The notes: generated by a model not told the origin, from the letters alone. DNA of 60,397 nucleotides from CAYYWP01 sp050176585 (GCA_050176585.1 JBFXHX010000026.1:1-60397), one strand, 5' to 3'. Shown: positions 8,929 to 17,721, counted from the first letter of the stretch. Numbers and translations: made by a program.

Positions 8929-9809
8929 CGGCGCGGATGGTCGAACGCGACCCCTGGGAGCTGCGCCTGCAGCGCCTGGCCGTGGCGCTGCTGGTATTGT
9001 GGAGCTTCCGCGCGCAGGCGCGGTTCTCCAGCGCGCCATTTCCCGTGGGCATCGCTGTATGGATCGACGTATCGTTCCTCGGCGACCGGGCGGCCGAAGC
9101 CTGGGCCACGGCCGTGCTCGCGGTCTGCCTCGCGGCCTACGTCGCCGGCATCGCCGCGCCGCTGGCGCTGGCCGGCATGGCGTTCCTGTACACCGCGGGC
9201 GGCGCGCTGGCCTACTCGCAGGGCGCGCTACAGCACCACACGCAGCTGCTGGCGCTGGTGCTGATCGCGCAACTGATCGCGCATACCCAGGCCTGGCTCT
9301 GGCGCGGCTCCACACCGGGGCGCCCGTCGGGCGCCGCGCTGGCGGCGCATTACAGCGTCGAGGTGATCGCCGCCTCGTATCTGCTCGCCGGCCTCATGAA
9401 GATCGTCCTCTCGCGCGGCGAATGGCTGGCCCAAGTGCCGATGATCGCGACCGAGATCGCCAAAGCGCACGGCCAGGCGGCGTGCACGACCGGCGACGCC
9501 GCGCTAATTGCGCGCGGGGACGCGATCGCGGCTGCCATCCTCGCCCATCCGACGCTGAGCCGCGTGTTCTTCGGCACCGGGTTGCTGATGGAGCTCGCGT
9601 CGCCGCTGGCGCTGGTCGGTCGCCGCGCCGCTTTCGCGATCGGCGCTGGGCTCCTGCTCATGCACGTCGGCATCGACGCATTGATGCAGATCCGGTTCCG
9701 CGAGACCGGCGCGCTGCTGCTGATCTACCTGGTCAACGTGCCCCATCTGCTGGCGCGGGCCGCGCGGATGCTTGCGCGGCGCGGGGTACGCGCCAGCGCC
9801 AGGCGCTGA
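8925..9809 (+). CDS. HTTM/DoxX-like polytopic membrane protein
   Basis: A 294-residue protein with about 7-8 hydrophobic segments. The central segment ASYLLAGLMKIVLSRGEWL resembles the helix of HTTM/vitamin K-dependent carboxylase-like and DoxX/MauE-like proteins in which a small-residue helix ends in K before a short W-containing loop. The GTG at 8925 overlaps the previous stop (GTGA). An in-frame ATG at 8937 is the alternative start. As the last gene of a four-gene overlapping run with two glycosyltransferases, it may act in modification or electron transfer at the membrane, but no catalytic motif is clear. Confidence 0.6.
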   Translation: MTARMVERDPWELRLQRLAVALLVLWSFRAQARFSSAPFPVGIAVWIDVSFLGDRAAEAWATAVLAVCLAAYVAGIAAPLALAGMAFLYTAGGALAYSQGALQHHTQLLALVLIAQLIAHTQAWLWRGSTPGRPSGAALAAHYSVEVIAASYLLAGLMKIVLSRGEWLAQVPMIATEIAKAHGQAACTTGDAALIARGDAIAAAILAHPTLSRVFFGTGLLMELASPLALVGRRAAFAIGAGLLLMHVGIDALMQIRFRETGALLLIYLVNVPHLLARAARMLARRGVRASARR

Positions 9810-9811
9810 AC

Positions 9812-9827
9812 GCGGCGCGGGAGCCGC
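9812..9827. terminator. GC-rich hairpin between convergent genes
   Basis: GCGGC (9812-9816) pairs with GCCGC (9823-9827) around a 6-base loop in the 25-base gap between the converging membrane-protein gene and cytochrome b gene. No U-run follows on either strand, so intrinsic termination is doubtful. Confidence 0.25.
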
Positions 9828-9834
9828 GCGCCGA

Positions 9835-11286
9835 TCAGCGCGCCTCGGCGAGCGCGGCGTCGCGCGCCGCCGGTTCGTAATCCGGCCGCAGCGTGCTCAT
9901 GAAGGCGACCAGCGCGGTGACCTCGGCGGGGCTCAAGTTTTTTCCGTACGCCGGCATGTTGCCGCCGCCTTGGAGGACCTGGCGGATGAGCTGGTCGGGC
10001 GTGAGGCGGGTCGCCACCGCGTCGAGTGCGGGACCGCGCTCGCCGCCCTGGCCGCCCAGGCGGTGGCAGTTGCGACACTGCTTGGCCTGCAACACCACCG
10101 CGCCTTGCAGCTCGAGCGGCGCCCGGCCGCGGATGAGCTCTACCGGCGTCGGCGCGCCGCTCCACGCGTCCATCACCGGGGACCACGGCGAGTACGTGCC
10201 GAGCCAGGCGAGGCAGGTGAGCGTGAGCATGATGAGGATCACGCTGACGACCGCCACCGGGCGCCGGCGCGCGCTCTTTTCGCCGGTGTTGGAGAGAAAG
10301 GGCACCAGGAACAGGATGACGATCGCGACCACCGGCGCGGTGAGGATGAGGACCGTCTCCATGTACGGCGGCAGCAGCGCGAAAGCGGCGAACAGCGGCA
10401 GGAAATAGAAGTCGGGCCGCGGGTTGGTGGCGATCAGCGTCGGATCGGGCGCTCCGTTCGGACCCGCCGGGCCGAAGATCGCCGCGCAGAGCAGGATGCC
10501 GAGGATGACCAGACCGCCGAACACCAAGTCCTTGCCGATCGCATGGGGCACGAACGCGACGCCCTGGCGCTGTAGCAGCTCCTCATACTCGCGGCGGTAG
10601 GTGCCGCGCTCGACCGGCTTACCGGGCTCGGGAAACTCGTTGATGCCCGCCGTGAGGACCAGGCGCAGGTGGAGGCTGATCAAGGCGATGATGAGGCCCG
10701 GGATCACGAACACGTGCAGGGTGAAGAAGCGCGACAGGGTTTCGCCGGCGATAATCGGTCCGCCGAGCAGCAGCGACGTCAGGGGCGCGCCGAGCACCGG
10801 CGTGCGCGCCAAGATGGCGGTGCCGATGCCGAGCCCCCAGTACGCGTCCTGGTCGAAGCGCAGCACCTGGCCGGTGAACGCCATGCCGAGCGTACAGAGG
10901 AAGAGCACGCAGCCGCTGATCCAGGTGAACTCGCGCGGGTACTTGAACGCGCCGAAGAGGTACACCTGGATCATGTGCAAGGTCATGATCGCGACCATGA
11001 AGTTGGAGCCCCAGTTGTGCACCGCGCGCAGGAACCATCCGAGGTACTGGTCGTAGTTGAGCACCAGGAGGCTGGTGAACGCTTGATCCGCCGACGGCAC
11101 GTAGGTGAGCGAGAGGCACATCCCGGTCAGCACCTGGATGACGAAGCACAGGAGCGTGCCGCTGCCGAACACGTAAAACCAGCTGCTCGCATTGGCGGGC
11201 ACCGTATGCCCGGCCGTCGATGCGAACAGCTTGCTGACCCGCAGCCGCTCATCGATCCAAAGCGCGATCCGCCGTGTAGTTCTCAT
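9835..11286 (-). CDS. cytochrome b (b6/subunit IV type) fused to C-terminal cytochrome c
   Basis: A 483-residue quinol-oxidising subunit. The N-terminal ~210 residues are cytochrome b with haem-ligand His pairs spaced 13 residues (VHNWGSNFMVAIMTLH) and 14 residues (LHVFVIPGLIIALISLH). The 13/14 spacing is that of b6-type rather than bc1-type cytochromes. The b6 haem-cn cysteine is absent (FYVFG). The subunit-IV-like part has PDFYF where the Qo-site PEWY motif is expected, a conservative Glu-to-Asp change. The last ~100 residues form a cytochrome c domain with CRNCH and a likely Met ligand in GNMPAYG. It is the terminal gene of an operon with a Rieske protein and caa3 oxidase, so the fused haem c probably takes the cytochrome c1/f role. 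Confidence 0.9.
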   Translation of the reverse strand: MRTTRRIALWIDERLRVSKLFASTAGHTVPANASSWFYVFGSGTLLCFVIQVLTGMCLSLTYVPSADQAFTSLLVLNYDQYLGWFLRAVHNWGSNFMVAIMTLHMIQVYLFGAFKYPREFTWISGCVLFLCTLGMAFTGQVLRFDQDAYWGLGIGTAILARTPVLGAPLTSLLLGGPIIAGETLSRFFTLHVFVIPGLIIALISLHLRLVLTAGINEFPEPGKPVERGTYRREYEELLQRQGVAFVPHAIGKDLVFGGLVILGILLCAAIFGPAGPNGAPDPTLIATNPRPDFYFLPLFAAFALLPPYMETVLILTAPVVAIVILFLVPFLSNTGEKSARRRPVAVVSVILIMLTLTCLAWLGTYSPWSPVMDAWSGAPTPVELIRGRAPLELQGAVVLQAKQCRNCHRLGGQGGERGPALDAVATRLTPDQLIRQVLQGGGNMPAYGKNLSPAEVTALVAFMSTLRPDYEPAARDAALAEAR

Positions 11287-11430
11287 GTGCGCTTGTGCTC
11301 GGTTCCGCTTACCGCGTACGCGTGCCGCTCTCCGCTCTCCGCGTGAGCTTCCCTTCAGCGCCTTGCGCGCCGCGGCGGTTCGTTCCGCTTGGTACGGCGG
11401 ACCACGAGGCCTCGGTCATCGACGCTCCGC

Positions 11431-11922
11431 TCACACCCTCTGCGCCAGGGTCGGCAGCCGGCCGCCCTGGACGAAGAGCTGGCCGTTGTCGATCTTGTGG
11501 TCGTACTGGTACAGGCCGCGCGGCGGGGGCCCCGAGGCGCGCTCGCCGTCGGCGTAATACACGCCGCCGTGGCAGGGGCACATGAACAGCTCCGATTCGG
11601 GGAACCAGCGCACCGGGCAGCCGAGGTGCGTGCAGTTGATGGCGAAGACCTGAAACTGATCCGCGGCGATCCGCCGAACCCAGCATGGGATCTTCGCCGT
11701 GTCGCCGTCCCACGGCTTGGTGAACGGGTTCACATAGGTGGCAAGCCGCGTCTGCCCGACGGCGAAATCGTCGAGCGCGCCGAGCGCGATCCAGGCCTGC
11801 TCGCGCCGCCCGCGCAGCGCACCGCCGAGGTACCCGATGATGGGCACTGCGAGCAGAGTGGCGGCGACGGCGTTGAGTGCCGTGCCGAGCTTCAGGAGAA
11901 AGTTGCGACGAGAGCGGTCCAT
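11431..11922 (-). CDS. Rieske [2Fe-2S] subunit of the bc complex
   Basis: A 163-residue protein beginning with a Tat-type signal (SRRNFLLKL) and an uncleaved-type hydrophobic anchor. A Rieske fold follows with cluster ligands in CTHLGC and CPCHGG; these boxes also provide the disulfide cysteines. The ATG at 11922 is preceded by GGGAGG at good spacing. It lies 144 bases upstream of the cytochrome b-c gene and 22 bases after the dihaem cytochrome c gene. It transfers electrons from quinol at the Qo site to the haem c domains. Confidence 0.92.
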   Translation of the reverse strand: MDRSRRNFLLKLGTALNAVAATLLAVPIIGYLGGALRGRREQAWIALGALDDFAVGQTRLATYVNPFTKPWDGDTAKIPCWVRRIAADQFQVFAINCTHLGCPVRWFPESELFMCPCHGGVYYADGERASGPPPRGLYQYDHKIDNGQLFVQGGRLPTLAQRV

Positions 11923-11944
11923 GTGACGTCCTCCCGACGGGTGC

Positions 11945-12811
11945 TCAGCGCTGCGCCGCGGCGGCGGCGACGCCACCCGCGCCATCGCGCTCCGCCACCG
12001 CGACCGCGCGTGCACGACCGCGCGACTCCGCGGCGCCCCCGATTCTCGGCAACGGCGCCTCGGCCTCCGGCTCGGGCTGCCCCGGGAAACGCGGCCGCTT
12101 CGACTGCAACCAGGCGACGACGTCCGCGATCTCCTGATCACTCATCGGGCGGCCACCGGCGGGATCACCGCGCCAGTCGGGCATGCCCAGATCGGCGCGC
12201 CCGCAGACGACGGCGGCGCGCAACGCCTGCGCGCTCACCAATGCCAAATACGAGCCGTTCACGACCGAGCCGCCGCTCCGCCCGCCGGACCCGTCGGGGC
12301 CGTGGCACCTGGCGCAGTAGGCCGCATAGGCCTCTGCCCCGCGCGCGACATCGGCGGGCGCCGCCCCCAGACCCGACGGCACGTTCAAGCCGCGCGTCTG
12401 CTCGGGACGCGCCCAGCGCGCGTACACGCCGTCGGTGACGATCTTGATCTGCGCATCGGTCAGCATCCCGCCCGCGCGCGTGGAGAAAGCGGGCATCAGG
12501 GTATCGCGCACGCCGACCGCGGTGATCTCGGCAAACGCGGCGGGATCCTTCCAGGCCAGGTAGATGGCATCGTTGAGCGGGCGCGCGGCGCCAAACCTGC
12601 CGTCCGCGCCGTGGCAGCCCGCGCAGTTGGCGCCGTACAAGACATCGAAATCCGCTATCTGATCCGGCCGCAGCGGGCGCTCGGCGGGTGTGGGCTTGCC
12701 GGGGAGATGATCGCAACCGGCGAGCGCGGCGGCGAGCAACAGCGCGGAGAGCGCCTGCGCGCGCAGCCTGAGCCGTCGCGCGGCCGCGCCGTGCGGCGAG
12801 CGCGGCGTCAC
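11945..12811 (-). CDS. dihaem cytochrome c lipoprotein
   Basis: A 288-residue predicted lipoprotein. A hydrophobic leader ends in LAAALAGC, a lipobox, so it should be lipid-anchored at the periplasmic face. Two cytochrome c domains follow with haem motifs CAGCH (about residue 60) and CARCH (about residue 155). Met-containing axial-ligand regions (DTLMPAFS, DLGMPDW) follow each. The GTG start at 12811 overlaps the stop of the upstream membrane gene (GTGA). Position between oxidase and bc genes suggests it shuttles electrons between the bc complex and the CuA/haem c of oxidase subunit II. Confidence 0.88.
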   Translation of the reverse strand: MTPRSPHGAAARRLRLRAQALSALLLAAALAGCDHLPGKPTPAERPLRPDQIADFDVLYGANCAGCHGADGRFGAARPLNDAIYLAWKDPAAFAEITAVGVRDTLMPAFSTRAGGMLTDAQIKIVTDGVYARWARPEQTRGLNVPSGLGAAPADVARGAEAYAAYCARCHGPDGSGGRSGGSVVNGSYLALVSAQALRAAVVCGRADLGMPDWRGDPAGGRPMSDQEIADVVAWLQSKRPRFPGQPEPEAEAPLPRIGGAAESRGRARAVAVAERDGAGGVAAAAAQR

Positions 12812-13677
12812 TCCCCCCGCTCCTCTCGCGACAGGCCCGGCGCCTCGATGCCGGCGCGCGCCGCGAGCGGCCACGCCTGCATCGTCCTGATGCGCTGGGT
12901 GCGCGCGATCACCGCCCCGGCGGCGATGCCGAAGGCGATCTGCGAAGCGACGAACCAGGGCCAGTCGATGCGCGCGTTGAGGGTGGGATTGATGACTCCG
13001 AGCGTGGCCCACAGCAGGCCGCTCCACAGCAGCGGTGCCACCAAGCCGCCCCAGAACGCCGGCCGGCGCGGAAACATCGGCAGGATCGCCGCGTAGACCA
13101 GGCCGACCAACACCGACACGACGCCATGGGTGGCGATGGCAATGAGCGCGGCGACCGCGTCGAAGCGCGCGAGCTGCGCGGTGTCGGCAGTGGCGAGCGA
13201 CGGGATTACCACGGCGGCGAGCAGATTGATGGGGTACCAGACACTTCCATAGGAGAGCAGGCCATACGCCGTCGCGACCACGGCCATCGCGACACTCCCC
13301 GCGATGCCGCCCAGCAGCCCGGACGAATACGGATGCACCTCCACGGGCAAGCGCATGCGGTGCCCGGCCTCGCCCGGCACGAGATGGGTCACCGCGCGCG
13401 TCGAGACGAGCACCGGCTTGGCGCGCTCGGCCGGCGGGCGCAGCGGGATCACCTCGACGCGCTGCACCGGCAGCACCTCGCGAAACCAGCCGATCGCGCC
13501 GGCGGCGGCGAGCACGACGCCGACCGCGCTCACGAGCGCGTGCGTCACCAGCCCGCCAAAGCCGAGCGCAACACCGAGCGCGGCGATCATCGGCCACGCG
13601 GTCGGCGCGGGCAGCTCGACCGCGTTCGATCCCTCGCTCCCGGGCCCGCGGCCCGCATCGGGTTGGTCGGCGGTCAT
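12808..13677 (-). CDS. polytopic membrane protein of the oxidase operon, function unknown
   Basis: A 289-residue protein. TM segments near residues 28-65 are followed by a soluble stretch (LPVQRVEVIPLRPP, HRMRLPVEVHPYSSG), then about five more TMs. No haem or metal motif is evident. It overlaps coxC by 4 bases (ATGA) and the dihaem cytochrome gene by 4 bases (GTGA), so it is firmly inside the operon. It may be an accessory or assembly subunit of the oxidase or bc complex; this rests only on position. Confidence 0.65.
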   Translation of the reverse strand: MTADQPDAGRGPGSEGSNAVELPAPTAWPMIAALGVALGFGGLVTHALVSAVGVVLAAAGAIGWFREVLPVQRVEVIPLRPPAERAKPVLVSTRAVTHLVPGEAGHRMRLPVEVHPYSSGLLGGIAGSVAMAVVATAYGLLSYGSVWYPINLLAAVVIPSLATADTAQLARFDAVAALIAIATHGVVSVLVGLVYAAILPMFPRRPAFWGGLVAPLLWSGLLWATLGVINPTLNARIDWPWFVASQIAFGIAAGAVIARTQRIRTMQAWPLAARAGIEAPGLSREERGE

Positions 13678-14243
13678 CGGCCGATCACGTACACCACGGT
13701 GAACACCACCACCCACACCGCGTCGACGAAGTGCCAATACCACGACAGCACTTCCACCCGCTCGACATGTGCGCCGCGCACCACTCCGCGGAGCGCGAAT
13801 AGCAGCACCAACGCAAGCAGCGCCAGGCCGACGGTCACGTGGCCGGCGTGAAAGCCCACCAGCGTGTAGTACGTCGTGCCGAACAAGTTGGTCCAAATCG
13901 TCAGGTCGTGCTCGTAGATCAGCTCGCGCCACTCGATCGCGGTAGCGCCGAGGAAGAACGCCCCGAGCGCGATGGTGACGGCCCACCAGAGCGCGAACCG
14001 GCGGTGGGCCTCGGCGCGCAAGGCGCGCACCGCAAGCGTCACGGTGATGCTGCTCGACAGCAGGGCGATGGTCGCCAACACTGGCGTGTCGAGCACGTCC
14101 TGCGGATTCGGGCCGGTCAGGCTCTTGCCGATGTAGAACACGTACGCGATCACGAAGATGCTGAACAGCGCCGATTCGGTCAGGATCATGCACGCCATGC
14201 CGACGCGCCCGCGCAGAGCGGCAGCTTCGTGGACGGATTCCAT
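13674..14243 (-). CDS. coxC: cytochrome c oxidase subunit III
   Basis: A 189-residue, five-helix subunit III of the short type lacking the first two helices. Recognisable blocks are GMACMILTESALFSIFVIAY, then EWRELIYEHDLTIWTNLFG, FHAGHVTVGLALL and the C-terminal VLSWYWHFVDAVWVVVF. The ATG at 14243 shares one base with the stop of coxA (TGATG), so translation is coupled. It stabilises the catalytic core and supports D-channel proton uptake. Confidence 0.9.
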   Translation of the reverse strand: MESVHEAAALRGRVGMACMILTESALFSIFVIAYVFYIGKSLTGPNPQDVLDTPVLATIALLSSSITVTLAVRALRAEAHRRFALWWAVTIALGAFFLGATAIEWRELIYEHDLTIWTNLFGTTYYTLVGFHAGHVTVGLALLALVLLFALRGVVRGAHVERVEVLSWYWHFVDAVWVVVFTVVYVIGR

Positions 14244-15919
14244 CAGTCGTACTTCCAGTCCGGATCGTCCGGGTGCTTGAGATCCCAGAGGGGCCGGCGC
14301 GAGCGCACGGTGGGGATGCTCTCGAAGTTGTACGCCGGCGGCGGCGAGGTCGTCGTCCACTCGAGCGTCCAGGCATCCCACGGATCGTCGCCCGCCGGCA
14401 CCCCGCGCCGCAGCGACCAGAGGACGTTGGCGACGAAGAACAGGACGCCCGCGATCTGGAATGGCACGCCCGCCGACGAGAGCCCGTTCCACAGCTCCAG
14501 GCCGCGCCCCGCATCGTACGTGTAGATGCGCCGCGCCATGCCGAGCGCGCCCGACACGTGTTGCGGCAAGAAGGTGAGATTGAACCCGATGAGGAAGAGC
14601 CAGAAGTGCCACCGCGCGAGCCGCTCGCTCATCAGGCGGCCGGTCGCCTTCGGAAACCAGTAGTACACGGCGGCGAAAATGGTGAAGAGCAGCCCGCCGA
14701 TCAGCACGTAGTGGAAGTGCGCGACGACGAAATAAGAGTCGCTGAGCTGCCAATCGAACGGGGCGGCTGCCAGCATCACGCCGGTCAATCCCGCGCAGAG
14801 GAATTGGAACAGGAAACCGGTGCAGAACAGCATCGGCGCGGCGAACCGGATCTTCCCACCCCACATGGTAGCGAGCCAGTTGAAAATCTTGATGCCGGTC
14901 GGCACGGCGATCAGCATGGTGGAGAAGACGAAGAACGTGTTCGCGGCGGGGCTCAATCCGACCGTGAACATGTGATGCGCCCACACGCCGAGGCCGACGA
15001 AGCCGATCGCTACGGTCGCGGCGACCATGACGGCATAGCCGAAGATCGGCTTGCGCGAGAACACCGGAATGATCTCCGAGGCGACGCCGAAGCCCGGCAA
15101 CATCAGCACGTAGACCTCGGGGTGGCCGAAGATCCAGAAGAAGTGCTGCCAGAGCACGGCCGAGCCGCCCGCTTGGGTGTCGAAGAAGTGCGCGCCCAGG
15201 AAGCGGTCGAACAGCAGCATGACCTGCGCCGCGGAGAGCGCCGGCATGATCAGCAGGATCAGCACGCAGACGATGAACAAGAGCCACACGAACAGCGGCA
15301 GCCGCCAGAAGGTCATGCCCGGGCAGCGCATGGTCACCACGGTGGTAATGAGGTTCGCGGCGGTGGTGATGCTGCCGATGCCGCCCACCAGCAAGCCGAC
15401 GATCCAGTAATCCGTGCTGTTCCCGCGCGAGAACGCGCGCCCGGTGAGCGGCGCGTACGCGAACCAGCCGACATCCGGCATCGAGCCGGCGCCGTAGAGG
15501 CCGTCGCCGCCGAGCACGCTGAAGTACAGCAGCAGCCCGCCGAAGGCGAAGATCCAGAAGCCGAACGCGTTCAGGCGCGGGAAGGCGAGGTCGCGGGCCC
15601 CGATCATCAGCGGAAAGAGATAGTTGGCCAGGCCGATCACGATCGGCATGCCGACTAGGAACACCATGGTCGTGCCGTGCATGGTGAACAGGCGGTTGAA
15701 CACCTGGGGCGAGAGAAAGTCGTTGTTGGGCACCGCGAGCTGCAGGCGCATCGCCGAGGCCTCGATGCCGGCGATGACGAAGAAGACGAGCCCGGTGGCG
15801 ATGTACATGACGCCGAGGCGCTTGTGGTCCACCGTGGTCACCCACTCGTGCAGCGCGGTGGTGACCCCTTCGCGCGGCGGGGTGAGGTCGACGGCGACCG
15901 GATGCTCAGTGACGGCCAT
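14243..15919 (-). CDS. coxA: cytochrome c oxidase subunit I (A1-type haem-copper oxidase)
   Basis: A 558-residue, 12-helix catalytic subunit. Ligands visible: His in FTMHGTTMVF (low-spin haem), HPEVYVLMLPGFG (CuB His with the cross-linked Tyr and the D-channel Glu that defines A1 type), WAHHMFTVG (CuB His pair) and HFHYVLIGG (haem a/a3 His). GARDLAFPRLNAF carries the D-channel entrance Asp, and TGIKIFNWL the K-channel Lys. It reduces O2 to water with proton pumping. It lies between coxB (24 bases upstream) and coxC (1-base overlap). Confidence 0.96.
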   Translation of the reverse strand: MAVTEHPVAVDLTPPREGVTTALHEWVTTVDHKRLGVMYIATGLVFFVIAGIEASAMRLQLAVPNNDFLSPQVFNRLFTMHGTTMVFLVGMPIVIGLANYLFPLMIGARDLAFPRLNAFGFWIFAFGGLLLYFSVLGGDGLYGAGSMPDVGWFAYAPLTGRAFSRGNSTDYWIVGLLVGGIGSITTAANLITTVVTMRCPGMTFWRLPLFVWLLFIVCVLILLIMPALSAAQVMLLFDRFLGAHFFDTQAGGSAVLWQHFFWIFGHPEVYVLMLPGFGVASEIIPVFSRKPIFGYAVMVAATVAIGFVGLGVWAHHMFTVGLSPAANTFFVFSTMLIAVPTGIKIFNWLATMWGGKIRFAAPMLFCTGFLFQFLCAGLTGVMLAAAPFDWQLSDSYFVVAHFHYVLIGGLLFTIFAAVYYWFPKATGRLMSERLARWHFWLFLIGFNLTFLPQHVSGALGMARRIYTYDAGRGLELWNGLSSAGVPFQIAGVLFFVANVLWSLRRGVPAGDDPWDAWTLEWTTTSPPPAYNFESIPTVRSRRPLWDLKHPDDPDWKYD

Positions 15920-15943
15920 GTCAGCAGCGGCGGTTTCCCGAGC

Positions 15944-16972
15944 TCACTTCAGCGTGGCGAGGTACGCCGCGAGCTCGTCCACCTGCGCGTCCCCGAGCTT
16001 CATTGCCGGCATCAGCGCCCCGGGCTTGAGCGCGTCCGGATTCGCGATCCAGGTGCGCAGCGCCTGCACCGTGTTCGGTGCCGCGCCCGCGGCAATGGTA
16101 CTGCGGCTCATCAGATGCGTGAGATCGGGCCCGAACACCCCGTCGGCGACCGTGCCGCCGACGCGATGGCAATTGATGCAGGCGAGCGACTGGAAGAGAT
16201 CCCGGCCGGCACCGGCGGTCGGATCGACTGCGGCGGGCCCGCGCTGCGCCGCCACCCAGCGCGCGAACTCGTCGCTCGGTTGGGCCACCACGCGCAGCAG
16301 CATGCGGGCGTGCTGCGTCCCGCAGTACTCGGCGCACTGACCCAGGTACACACCCGGCTCGCTCGGCGCGATCCAGGTGCGATTGACGCGGTTGGGGATG
16401 ACGTCGGTCTTCCCGTTGAGCTGCGGCACCCAGAAGCTGTGGATCACATCCGCGGACTCGAGGCTGAGGACGGTCGGCCGGTCGACCGGCACATGCAGCT
16501 CGTTGGCCGTGACCACGCCCTCCTCCGGGTAGTGAAACTCCCACCACCACTGGTGGCCGACGACGCGCACGTGCAGCGCGTCCTCCAAGGCGGGCTTCGC
16601 GTTCTCGACCGCGATCAGCGTGCGCGTCGTCACCAGAAACAGGACGAACACGATGAGCAGCGGCACGACGACCCATGCCAGCTCGATCTGGTTGCTGCCG
16701 TAGACCTGCGGCGGCTCGCGCCCATCGTCGCCGGGCCGCTCGCGGAAGCGCACGATGCAGTAGGTCAGCAAGCCGGTGACGACGACGAAGATCGCCGCGC
16801 AGATCGCGAGCACGAGGCGGGAGAGGGTGAAGATCTCCTCGGCGGGCGTCGAACGCGGGTCAAAGATGCTCGTCACGGCGCCCGGGCCGCCGAGAACGGG
16901 CGCCGCCACGAGCAGAGCCAGCACCGCTGGCACTATGGCGTGCCGCCCTCCCGCGCTACCTGGCACGAGCAC
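15944..16972 (-). CDS. coxB: cytochrome c oxidase subunit II with fused cytochrome c (caa3 type)
   Basis: About 342 residues. A leader is followed by two TM helices, then VVGHQWWWEFHYPEEG and the CuA site GQCAEYCGTQHARM with both Cys, His and Met. A C-terminal cytochrome c domain carries CINCH and a Met-containing LMPAMK. The fusion makes this a caa3-type oxidase that carries its own haem c. The start is uncertain: GTG 16972 is given, but GTG 16966, GTG 16933 and TTG 17002 are in frame. GGGAGG lies upstream of GTG 16933. Confidence 0.92.
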   Translation of the reverse strand: MLVPGSAGGRHAIVPAVLALLVAAPVLGGPGAVTSIFDPRSTPAEEIFTLSRLVLAICAAIFVVVTGLLTYCIVRFRERPGDDGREPPQVYGSNQIELAWVVVPLLIVFVLFLVTTRTLIAVENAKPALEDALHVRVVGHQWWWEFHYPEEGVVTANELHVPVDRPTVLSLESADVIHSFWVPQLNGKTDVIPNRVNRTWIAPSEPGVYLGQCAEYCGTQHARMLLRVVAQPSDEFARWVAAQRGPAAVDPTAGAGRDLFQSLACINCHRVGGTVADGVFGPDLTHLMSRSTIAAGAAPNTVQALRTWIANPDALKPGALMPAMKLGDAQVDELAAYLATLK

Positions 16973-17028
16973 GGCTAACCACAGTTGCGTCGAGCGCGTC
17001 AACTTGCGCTGCGGCGGCCGCGCACGCC

Positions 17029-17721
17029 TCAGCGCGCGCGCCGGTCCTCCGACCGCCGCGCCACTCTCCCGCGCGGCTCCCACATGCGGAAGCCGCCCAC
17101 GAACGCGTTTGCGTTGCTGCCCAGCTCGGCGCCGGGCGGCAGCTGCTTCAGCTTCTTGGCGTTGCCGCCGCCGATCACCACGTACTCGGCGGAGAGCGCC
17201 GCGCGCAGGTACTCGACTACCGCCGCTACCTCGCGCCGCCATTTCGACTTGCCCAGGCGTTCGAGTCCGCGGCGGCCGACGTAATCCTCGAAGGTGCGGC
17301 CCTTCTTGTACGGCAGGTGCGCGAGCTCGAGCGGCTGCACGATGCCGTCCGCTACCAGCGCCGTGCCCAAGCCGGTGCCGAGCCCGACGAACAGCATGCG
17401 GCCCCCTTTGTAGCTGCCCAGCGCCTGCATGGCCGCGTCGTTGAAAATGCGCACCGGCTTGCCGAACGCGCGCCGGTAGTCGAATCCCACCCAACCGCTC
17501 GCGAGATTATGGGGCTCCAGCATCGGCCGGTCGTGCAGCACGGGCCCGGGATAGCCGATGGAGACTGCGTCATAGCTCCAATCGCGCACCAGCCGCTTGA
17601 TGCCGGACGCCATCCGCCGCGGCGTGAGCGTCGGGCCCGAGGGCAGCGCGCGCCGCTCGGTCTCGCCGGTCACGAGCGCCTTCACGTGGGTGCCGCCCAC
17701 ATCGATCACCAAGACCTTCAT
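17029..17721 (-). CDS. ppgK: ROK-family kinase, polyphosphate-glucokinase-like
   Basis: A 230-residue ROK/ASKHA sugar kinase. IDVGGTHVKAL is the phosphate-1 motif, SIGYPGPV follows, and IFNDAAMQALGSYKGGRM leads to the phosphate-2 motif FVGLGTGLGTAL. The segment ELAHLPYKKGRTFEDYVG with GKSKWRREV and VVIGGGNAKKL matches strictly polyphosphate/ATP glucokinases better than NagC-type ROK proteins, and the ROK zinc-binding CxCGxxGC motif is missing as in PpgK. It starts 8 bases after rpiA. It likely phosphorylates glucose with polyphosphate or ATP. Confidence 0.75.
   Translation of the reverse strand: MKVLVIDVGGTHVKALVTGETERRALPSGPTLTPRRMASGIKRLVRDWSYDAVSIGYPGPVLHDRPMLEPHNLASGWVGFDYRRAFGKPVRIFNDAAMQALGSYKGGRMLFVGLGTGLGTALVADGIVQPLELAHLPYKKGRTFEDYVGRRGLERLGKSKWRREVAAVVEYLRAALSAEYVVIGGGNAKKLKQLPPGAELGSNANAFVGGFRMWEPRGRVARRSEDRRAR

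Noticed and set aside
11945..13597. Extended 550-residue reading frame for the dihaem cytochrome
   Set aside because: The upstream half lies antiphase in the membrane-protein gene. The lipoprotein signal and GTGA overlap fix the start at 12811.
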